Shown piece by piece: positions 9,124 to 16,050 of a DNA stretch of 35,706 nucleotides (position 1 is the first letter of the stretch; the number at the start of each line of letters is the position of its first letter). A program made the translations under genes and the position numbers. The stretch covers positions 1 through 35,706 of the forward strand of contig DAHWOF010000053.1 of the NCBI GenBank assembly GCA_027335345.1, in the 5' to 3' direction. Below the pieces are notes generated by a model. That model ran no database searches. It was given only the letters and a program-made list of their open reading frames with translations, and was not told the DNA's origin. The DNA comes from Granulicella sp. (GTDB lineage: Bacteria > Acidobacteriota > Terriglobia > Terriglobales > Acidobacteriaceae).

Positions 9124-10143
9124 ATGACCTCAGTTCTCACTCAGGGAAAGATTGCCGGTCTCAACGCCGTAGCCAATCCGCGAGGAGTCATTGCGGCGGC
9201 TGCACTGGACCAGCGCGGGTTGCTGAAAAAGATGATGGCAAAGGAGATGCGAGCCGGCGAACCGACCGATGCCATGGTCTCCGAGTTCAAGGAGATTGTT
9301 ACCGAGGCGCTGACGCATCACGCATCGGCAATCCTGCTGGATGTAGAGTATGGCCTGCCGGCCCTCGCGCATTGCAACGGGAAAGGCGCGATGCTGGCCT
9401 ACGAAAAGTCCGGCTATGATTTTACGGCTCCGGAGTTTTTACCCAGCCTGACGGAAGGATGGTCGGTGTTGCGGTTGAGCGAAGCGGGAGCCGCCGCGGT
9501 TAAGATTCTGCTCTTCTATTCGCCGTTTGAAGATGCCTGGGTGAATCAACAGAAGAAGGCTTGGGTGGAGCGAATTGGCGCCGAGTGCCGTGCGCTCGAT
9601 ATGCCCTTGTTTTTGGAGTTGCTCGCTTATGGCGTGGGCGAAGAGGAAAGCTCCCTGAGCTATGCAAGGCGCAAGCCGGAGATTGTGATTCGCTCCATCG
9701 AAGAGTTCACCGCGGATCGATACGGGGCCGACGTGCTCAAACTGGAGTTCCCGGTTCGCATGCAGTCGGTTCCTGGCATGAAGGTCTACACAGGTCAGCA
9801 AGCCTATTCTCGCGCTGAAGCTGCTGAGTACTTCCGGAGAGCCGCGGCCGCCTCCACCAAGCCGTTCGTATATCTCTCCGCGGGTGTTCCCAACAGCGCG
9901 TTCATTGAAGGGTTGGAGTTCGCGCTTGAAAGTGGCGTTCAGTTTCATGGAGTCCTGTGTGGCCGCGCTACCTGGCAAGGCGGCGTGCCCATCTTCGTGC
10001 AGCAAGGCGCTACGGCGCTGCGTGCGTGGCTGGAGACGGAGGGCGCGGAAAATATCTGCAAGGTGAACAAAGTGCTTGAGGCCGCGACTCCGTGGCAGGA
10101 GAAGTTTGGCGTCAAGCTGGCCTCATCCTCGCAGGTTCTTTGA
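9124..10143 (+). CDS. LacD/YihT-family class I aldolase (tagatose-1,6-bisphosphate aldolase-like); candidate sulfofructose-1-phosphate aldolase
   Basis: AAALDQRGLLKKMM, ASAILLDVEYGLPAL, KILLFYSPFEDAWVNQQKKAWVERIGAECRALDMPLFLELL, GADVLKLEFPV (likely Schiff-base Lys), VYLSAGVPNSAFIEGLEFA, GVLCGRATWQGGV. Confidence 0.85.
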   Translation: MTSVLTQGKIAGLNAVANPRGVIAAAALDQRGLLKKMMAKEMRAGEPTDAMVSEFKEIVTEALTHHASAILLDVEYGLPALAHCNGKGAMLAYEKSGYDFTAPEFLPSLTEGWSVLRLSEAGAAAVKILLFYSPFEDAWVNQQKKAWVERIGAECRALDMPLFLELLAYGVGEEESSLSYARRKPEIVIRSIEEFTADRYGADVLKLEFPVRMQSVPGMKVYTGQQAYSRAEAAEYFRRAAAASTKPFVYLSAGVPNSAFIEGLEFALESGVQFHGVLCGRATWQGGVPIFVQQGATALRAWLETEGAENICKVNKVLEAATPWQEKFGVKLASSSQVL

Positions 10144-10172
10144 AACATCTCTCGGCTTCAGGAGTATTCGAC

Positions 10173-11453
10173 TCAGGCTTGCGCTGCTTCGTTCCGAGCC
10201 ATCGTCCGGTACTTCCGCGCCAGAACAAACAGCGCAACGGTTCCAAGCAAGGGCATCAGCGCCGCCATCATAAAGACAGACCGATAGGAGCCATGATCCA
10301 CCAAATAACCGGTGAGTAGCGGAAACAGCAGGCCGGTCAGGCCGCTGGCAACGCCGCTCATTCCGGTCGCCCGTCCCACCTCCGCCCCGGTAAAGAGATC
10401 TGTGATTGCCCCGAACATATTCACGGAGAGGAAGTTGTGTCCGAAGATCGCGACGCTGATCATCGTGAGCGCCAGCGTGGGACCCGCCACGAACGGCACC
10501 AAAAAGCTGGCCAGGCACAGGCCGCTGCTGAAGTACATGGTGAGTTTGCGAACCCGGGGCGGATTCGCTCCGCGCCGCTGCAGCCAACCGGCTGCCCACC
10601 CTCCGGCAACGCCTCCAACACTGCCCAGGAAGAAGGGAATCCAGGAGAGGCTGCCGATCTGCGTCATCGTCATGTGCCGTGCGCTATAGAGATAGCTAGG
10701 TAGCCAGTACCAGTAAAACTGGATCACGGGACCGATGAAGGCGCGGCAGAGCACCACTGCCCAAGTAGACGAGTTGCTCAGCAGCGCCTTCAAAGGTATC
10801 TTCGGCGTCTCGCTGTCCTTCAACTCCTTGTTTCGGTGACTTGGGTAGGTGAGCCACCATAGCGCCACCCAGATAAATCCGAGCAGCGCGGGAACGAAAA
10901 ATGCAGCGCGGAACCCGTAGCGCTGCGCCAGATAGACGATCAGCGGTGGGGCAATCACGGCGCCGACCACGCTACCACTGTTGAAGATGCCTATGGCGAA
11001 GGTGCGTTCCTTCTCTTCAAAGGTCTCGGATACGACCTTCATCCCGCCGGAGAAGTTGCCGCACTCGGTTCCGCCCATCCCCAGTCGCGAAAGGCCGAGC
11101 TGCATCCCGGAGCGAACAAACGCCTGCGAGCCTGTGCACATTGACCACCAGCAGACCGCGGCGCACATCCCGATGCGGCATCCCCACTGATCCATCAACT
11201 GTCCCATGGGCAATTCGCCGCTCATCATGCCGAATTGAAAGGCGGCAACGATTCGCCCGTAGGCTTCGTCGGAGAGGTGGAACGCCGCCTTGATCAGCGG
11301 CGCCAACACGGACACAGTCTGACGATCGATGATGTTGATCACCGTGATCGCAAAGAGCAGCGAGAGAATCGTCCAGCGTTGGACGTTCGCCTGAGGAGGA
11401 GGCGCCGTAAGTTCTTCGACCGGGGTTCTGGTTGCCAAGCTGCAAGCTTCCAT
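10173..11453 (-). CDS. MFS transporter (anion:cation symporter/hexuronate-transporter-like)
   Basis: Hydrophobic multi-TM protein; INIIDRQTVSVLAPLIK, GQLMDQWGCRIGM, GMGGTECGNFSGGMKVVSETFEEKERTFAIGIFNSGSVVGAVIAPPLIVYLAQRYGFRAAFF. Confidence 0.85.
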   Translation of the reverse strand: MEACSLATRTPVEELTAPPPQANVQRWTILSLLFAITVINIIDRQTVSVLAPLIKAAFHLSDEAYGRIVAAFQFGMMSGELPMGQLMDQWGCRIGMCAAVCWWSMCTGSQAFVRSGMQLGLSRLGMGGTECGNFSGGMKVVSETFEEKERTFAIGIFNSGSVVGAVIAPPLIVYLAQRYGFRAAFFVPALLGFIWVALWWLTYPSHRNKELKDSETPKIPLKALLSNSSTWAVVLCRAFIGPVIQFYWYWLPSYLYSARHMTMTQIGSLSWIPFFLGSVGGVAGGWAAGWLQRRGANPPRVRKLTMYFSSGLCLASFLVPFVAGPTLALTMISVAIFGHNFLSVNMFGAITDLFTGAEVGRATGMSGVASGLTGLLFPLLTGYLVDHGSYRSVFMMAALMPLLGTVALFVLARKYRTMARNEAAQA

Positions 11454-11647
11454 TCTGATTGATCTGCCGGCAGGATGTTCTTCGTCGGAATAGCCATCCG
11501 GCCAGGCGCGTTTGTTGCTTCGAGAAGGTTACGTCAAATGCGGCATGGCGTGCTCCCCATTTGTGCCTGGCTGCAAATACCTGCTGTGCTCGTGCTCCTG
11601 TTTGGGCAGGAGTTTTAGGCGCCCTCGACTTAGTCTCTACCTTACGT

Positions 11648-11669
11648 ATAATCGATTGGAAACGATTAT
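11648..11669. promoter_or_regulatory. Putative operator C upstream of the MFS gene
   Basis: Perfect inverted repeat ATAATCG-ATTGGAAA-CGATTAT. Confidence 0.55.
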
Positions 11670-12102
11670 TGCCAAATGATAATCCATCTCAAAGGTCGGA
11701 GCCAAATGCCGGTCTCTTTTTGGGGGAAAGCTAGCGGCGGTGTTTTTGGAGGGCCGCTGGAGCGCAGGATCTTTTCCAGGGAAACTTCCTCGAGGCCTAC
11801 GTCCGGAGGCCTGTATCAGAAGACCCTGCTCGCTGAGATTCTGTCCATCGCGATCCACTGTTTACCGTCTCTCTTTTGCGCAAAGCGGCGCCGGGCCTGC
11901 CCCTCAGACGATGGAAAAGTCATTGTAGATGCTAAGAGGGGGTCAAATCAGGTGGCCATTTCTTGGGCTAAGCTTAATGCGAACTGCGCAATGTGGCGCT
12001 ACCGTGGCGCCAAGCCGGCCTAAGCGAAACCGGTCTTTTGAGTAAGCATGTCACGCAACACGTTTCGCCGTCATCGATAGACATCCAAAATGGGAGAAGG
12101 CA

Positions 12103-14307
12103 ATGGATCGTAGAACGTTTAACAAGGTGGCTGGTTTTACCGCGTTGGCTGCTCTGGCCGATATTGACAACGCCAGTGTGGCGCAGGACGCTGCCGCCGG
12201 CGGCGAGGTTGTGCTTGAAGACGCGGAGGTTATCCTTGCATTCGATCCTGCTTCCGGCGCGCTCACCCGGATGCAACGCAAGTCAACCATGTGGTCCATT
12301 GAGCGGCGCCCCGCCCTTGGCGCCTCCTTTCGCATGATGGTTCCCACGCCGGACCGCAGCGACAACTTTATCGTCGGGCACAAGCAACGCGCCAAGCGTG
12401 TGGAGAAGATCGCTCGCAACCAGGTTCAGATCGAATGGACAGACTTGCTCAGTGAGCATGCAGGCGTGCTGCCGATTACCTTCACGGCCACCGTTACGCT
12501 CCAAAGCGGGGATCTCACGTTTGATGGTGTGATTCACAATCAGTCGGATCTGAGCGTCGATACGATCGAGTATCCCTGCTTTGGGGATCTGACCCCGCCC
12601 ACGCTCAACGCACCGATGCTGGCTCATTCCATGTTTGTGGGAGCCTTGCAGACCCAGGAACTCTATCCAAGCTTTTCGAACAACCTTGGCTATTGGGGAG
12701 ATCGCTATCCCACCAAGATCATCAACACCGGCGCGTTTCGAAGCCAGTTTTGCCTGATTCAATCGCCGGAGCAGGGCATCTATGTGGTCATGAAAGACCC
12801 CGAGATCCGTTATTTCCTGCAGTTTATCTTTGCCCAACTTCCGGGCGTAGTGGATGCGAACACCAACGCCGTTCCCCGGACCGATGACATCTCCGGAACT
12901 CCGGTGCATCTTGAATTCCGTCTGTGCCACTTCGTCTTCATGCACCCCAAATCCTCCTTCCATCTCGCGCCCATCGTGGTGCGCCCCTATTCGGGCGACT
13001 GGCACGCCGGCCTGGATATCTACAAGCAGTGGCGCGCCACATGGTTCGGCAAGCCGCATATCCCCGACTGGGTGAAAGAAGTCCACTCTTGGCAGCAACT
13101 TCGCGTAGATGGCGCGGAGCAGGACTACCTGGTGCCCTATACGGATCTTGTGCAGTACGGCAAGGAGTGCGCCGAGAACGGCGTCAAGGCTATCCAAGTG
13201 GTCGGCTGGGCCTACGGCGGCCAGGACGGAGGCGATCCGGACCTTTCCACAGACCCGGGCCTTGGCACGTGGGAGCAACTCCACGACGCGATCGCACAGA
13301 TTCAGGCCATGGGCGTCAAGATCATCCTGTTTGGCAAGCCCATCTTCGCCGCCATCTCCAGGACCTGGTATAGGGAGGTTCTTTACAAGTACGAGTGCAC
13401 CGATCCCTATGGAGATAAGTACGAGTCCGGCGGCTACAGCTACACTACGCCGGTTCAGCTTGCCGGAATCAACAACCGCCGGCGCGCCATTATGGATGTC
13501 TGTTGCCAGGAGTACCGCGACATCGCCACGCACGAGTTCGAGAAGACGGTAAAGCTGGGCGCCGCCGGCTGGCTCTTCGACGAGGTGATGCAGCACAACG
13601 GCGTCATCTATAACTTCAGCGCCGATCATGGCTACAACCCTCCCGGCTACCTGTTCAACGCCGATATCCCGCTCGCCAGGCAGTTTCGCCAGGCCGCAGT
13701 CAACACCGACCCAAAATTCTTCCTGCCTGGCGGAGCCACCAACGGAGAGGATTTTCTCTTTTCCGGAGAAGGTCCGGGAGACTGGCTGATGCCATACTAT
13801 GTGCTCGGCTATTACCGGATCGATTGGGGTACGGTGCATGCTCTACGTTACATTGATCCCCAAGCCCCGCTCATGGCGGCTGTCCGCGGCTTCAATGCCC
13901 GGGATGAGATCAACCTGTGCCTGCTCTACCGTTACATCATGGAGTACGAGCCGTACAATTTCAAAGGGCACATCACAGATTTTCCGCTTACCCTGGAGTA
14001 TGGCAAAAAGGTCGATGCCCTGCGCAAGAAGTACCAGGCTTGGGTGTGGGACGCCGAGTTCCGCGACAATCTGGGAGCCAACGTACCTGCCGATGGCAAG
14101 GTCCGGTACACGGTATTTCGGCGTTCAGACGGCAAGCGTGCTGTTATTGTCGCTAGTCTCGAACAGACCAAGTCCGTGACCGTTGCCGTGGATCTTCCCA
14201 ACGCGGGCAAGCTTGTCTTCGCCACTCCCGAAGAACCAGACGCCAAGCCCTTCACCGGCTCTCTCCGGATCCCACCACGTTCAGCGGCAATAATGATGGA
14301 GTCGTAG
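12103..14307 (+). CDS. Putative exported TIM-barrel glycoside hydrolase (DUF6259-like)
   Basis: Tat-like N-terminus MDRRTFNKVAGFTALAALAD; N-terminal beta-rich region then WVKEVHSWQQLRVDG..., GVKAIQVVGWAYGGQDGGDPDLSTDPGLGTWEQLHDAIAQIQAMGVKIILFGKP, GAAGWLFDEVMQHN. Confidence 0.65.
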   Translation: MDRRTFNKVAGFTALAALADIDNASVAQDAAAGGEVVLEDAEVILAFDPASGALTRMQRKSTMWSIERRPALGASFRMMVPTPDRSDNFIVGHKQRAKRVEKIARNQVQIEWTDLLSEHAGVLPITFTATVTLQSGDLTFDGVIHNQSDLSVDTIEYPCFGDLTPPTLNAPMLAHSMFVGALQTQELYPSFSNNLGYWGDRYPTKIINTGAFRSQFCLIQSPEQGIYVVMKDPEIRYFLQFIFAQLPGVVDANTNAVPRTDDISGTPVHLEFRLCHFVFMHPKSSFHLAPIVVRPYSGDWHAGLDIYKQWRATWFGKPHIPDWVKEVHSWQQLRVDGAEQDYLVPYTDLVQYGKECAENGVKAIQVVGWAYGGQDGGDPDLSTDPGLGTWEQLHDAIAQIQAMGVKIILFGKPIFAAISRTWYREVLYKYECTDPYGDKYESGGYSYTTPVQLAGINNRRRAIMDVCCQEYRDIATHEFEKTVKLGAAGWLFDEVMQHNGVIYNFSADHGYNPPGYLFNADIPLARQFRQAAVNTDPKFFLPGGATNGEDFLFSGEGPGDWLMPYYVLGYYRIDWGTVHALRYIDPQAPLMAAVRGFNARDEINLCLLYRYIMEYEPYNFKGHITDFPLTLEYGKKVDALRKKYQAWVWDAEFRDNLGANVPADGKVRYTVFRRSDGKRAVIVASLEQTKSVTVAVDLPNAGKLVFATPEEPDAKPFTGSLRIPPRSAAIMMES

Positions 14308-14466
14308 GCGCCCATCTCCGTGGATTATGCAAGCACAGGAGGGGGACGCCAGCGGCCGTTTGGTGTTTTGGGTAGTTCATCCAGCTGGCTCTTCCTCTCT
14401 GTGCCAATCATGGTGAGACAAGTACTCCCTCGGCAATTACTGTAGGGCGGAGAAGGAAATCTCATC

Positions 14467-14925
14467 GTGGAACACACCGTGCCTCCCTCCCAGCTTGGTT
14501 CTCCTTCCGGGGCCGTGTCGACGGCCCCTCGGCCGGCATTGCCCGAGGTCGAAGTGATCGCCCAGCCCCTGCGACGGCGCTTCAGTGCTGAGTACAAGCG
14601 ATCCATTCTCGACCGGGCGGATGCCGCTCAGGACAGCGGCGAGGTTGGCGCTTTGTTGCGCCGCGAGGGCCTCTACTCGTCGCATTTGATCACCTGGAAG
14701 CGGCAGCGCGCGCAGGGCGAGATCGATGCTCTCACGCCCAAAAAGCGCGGCCCCAAGGCCACCATTAGCCCGCTGACCAAGGAGATTCGCACGCTCCAGG
14801 CCGCTAACGCCCGCCTGACCAAAAAGCTCAAGCAGGCCGAGCTGATCATCGAGGTTCAAAAAAAAGTGGCTGCGCTGTTGGGCAACCCAATTCCCAACAT
14901 CCAGATCGACGAGGAGAACGGATGA
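14467..14925 (+). CDS. IS3-family transposase OrfA-like protein
   Basis: RRRFSAEYKRSILDRADAAQDSGEVGALLRREGLYSSHLITWKRQRAQGEIDAL...LTKKLKQAELIIEVQKKVAALLG. Confidence 0.85.
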   Translation: MEHTVPPSQLGSPSGAVSTAPRPALPEVEVIAQPLRRRFSAEYKRSILDRADAAQDSGEVGALLRREGLYSSHLITWKRQRAQGEIDALTPKKRGPKATISPLTKEIRTLQAANARLTKKLKQAELIIEVQKKVAALLGNPIPNIQIDEENG

Positions 14926-15972
14926 ACGCCGCCTCGGAGTCTGGGCAAAGACGTGGGCCAGGCGGCAGCCTGCCGTGCCTTGGCCCTGCCGCGGACCACG
15001 TTGTATCGCCACTTGCGGCCGTCGGCTGAGAGCCGGCCGCGGCCCACGCCCCGGCGCGCCTTGCACGCCGCCGAACGTCAACGGGTGCTCGATGCTCTAC
15101 ACTCCGAGCGCTTCCGCGACAAGGCGCCGGCCGAGATCTATGCCACCTTGCTCGACGAGGGCGTCTATCTCTGCTCGATCCGCGCCATGCACCGCATCCT
15201 GGCTGAAAACGGAGAACTCAAGGAGCGCCGCAACCAACTCCGCCATCCCCAGTACAAGAAGCCGGAACTGCTGGCCACCGGCCCCAATCAGGTCTGAACC
15301 TGGGACATCACCAAGTTGCTGGGCCCGGTCAAATGGACGTACTTCTACCTCTACGTCATCCTGGACATCTTCAGCCGCTGCGTGGTCGGCTGGATGGTGG
15401 CCTACCGCGAGTCCGCCGAGCTGGCCCGGCGGCTGATCGCGGAAACCTGCGCCCATCAAGAGATCCAGCCGGGGGCGCTGACCATCCATGCGGATCGCGG
15501 AACCTCGATGACCTCCAAGCCGGTGGCGCTGCTGATGGCCGATCTGGGCGTGACCAAGACCCACAGCCGTCCGCATGTCTCCGACGACAACCCCTACTCC
15601 GAAAGCCAGTTCAAGACGCTCAAGTACCGGGGTCCCCGCGGATAGGTCTTCATCCGCGGGGTGGTCAAGTACCGGCCTGAGTTCCCGGACCGCTTCGGAT
15701 CGCTCGAAGATGCGCGCGCCTTCTGCCAGCAGTTCTTCCCCTGGTACAACCGCGAGCATCACCACAGCGCCATCGCCCTGCTAACCCCGGAGATGCTGCA
15801 TTACAGCCTCGCCGGCGAGGTCATCCAGCAGCGCCAGCAAGTGCTCGACGACGCCTTCGCCCGCCATCCCGAACGCTTCGTCCGAACTTCACCAAAACAT
15901 CCGCCCCAGCCTACTGCGGTCTGGATCAACCCGCCCTCCCCAAGCCCGTCGAGAGAAGACCTTCAACTCTAA
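14922..15972 (+). pseudogene. IS3-family transposase OrfB (rve integrase), disrupted
   Basis: Homologous reading frame (LGKDVGQAAACRALALPRTTLYR ... ATGPNQV*TWDITKLLGPVKWTYFYLYVILDIFSRCVVGWMV ... HADRGTSMTSK ... PYSESQFKTLKYR) broken by TGA at 15295 and TAG at 15643; N-terminus out of frame with the first ATG. Confidence 0.85.
15622..15675. repeat. 45-bp insertion with perfect 10-bp inverted repeat and 9-bp flanking direct repeats in the transposase pseudogene
   Basis: AAGTACCGG|ggt-CCCCGCGGAT-aggtcttc-ATCCGCGGGG-tggtc|AAGTACCGG. Confidence 0.8.
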
Positions 15973-16050
15973 ATTCAAAACATACCTGACTCAAAATCGT
16001 TGACACGTTCCGATTGGGGCTGCCATTCTGATTCCGGAGCACGCCCAAGC

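Noticed and set aside
11700-11830. Possible fourth copy of the palindromic element upstream of the DUF6259-like gene
   Set aside because: Some local similarity (GGGGGAAAGC, GCGGCGGTGTTTTTGG) but no pairing terminal stems.
12283-13839. 518-aa minus-strand ORF opposite the DUF6259-like gene
   Set aside because: Antisense frame without recognisable motifs; the plus strand has the coherent signal-peptide protein.
15295-15297. TGA recoded as Trp or selenocysteine in the IS3 OrfB
   Set aside because: A second in-frame stop and a frameshift indicate ordinary pseudogene decay; TGA ends normal genes here.
14410-16010. Exact IS3 terminal inverted repeats
   Set aside because: I could not find a convincing matching pair at the two ends by eye, so boundaries are not claimed.
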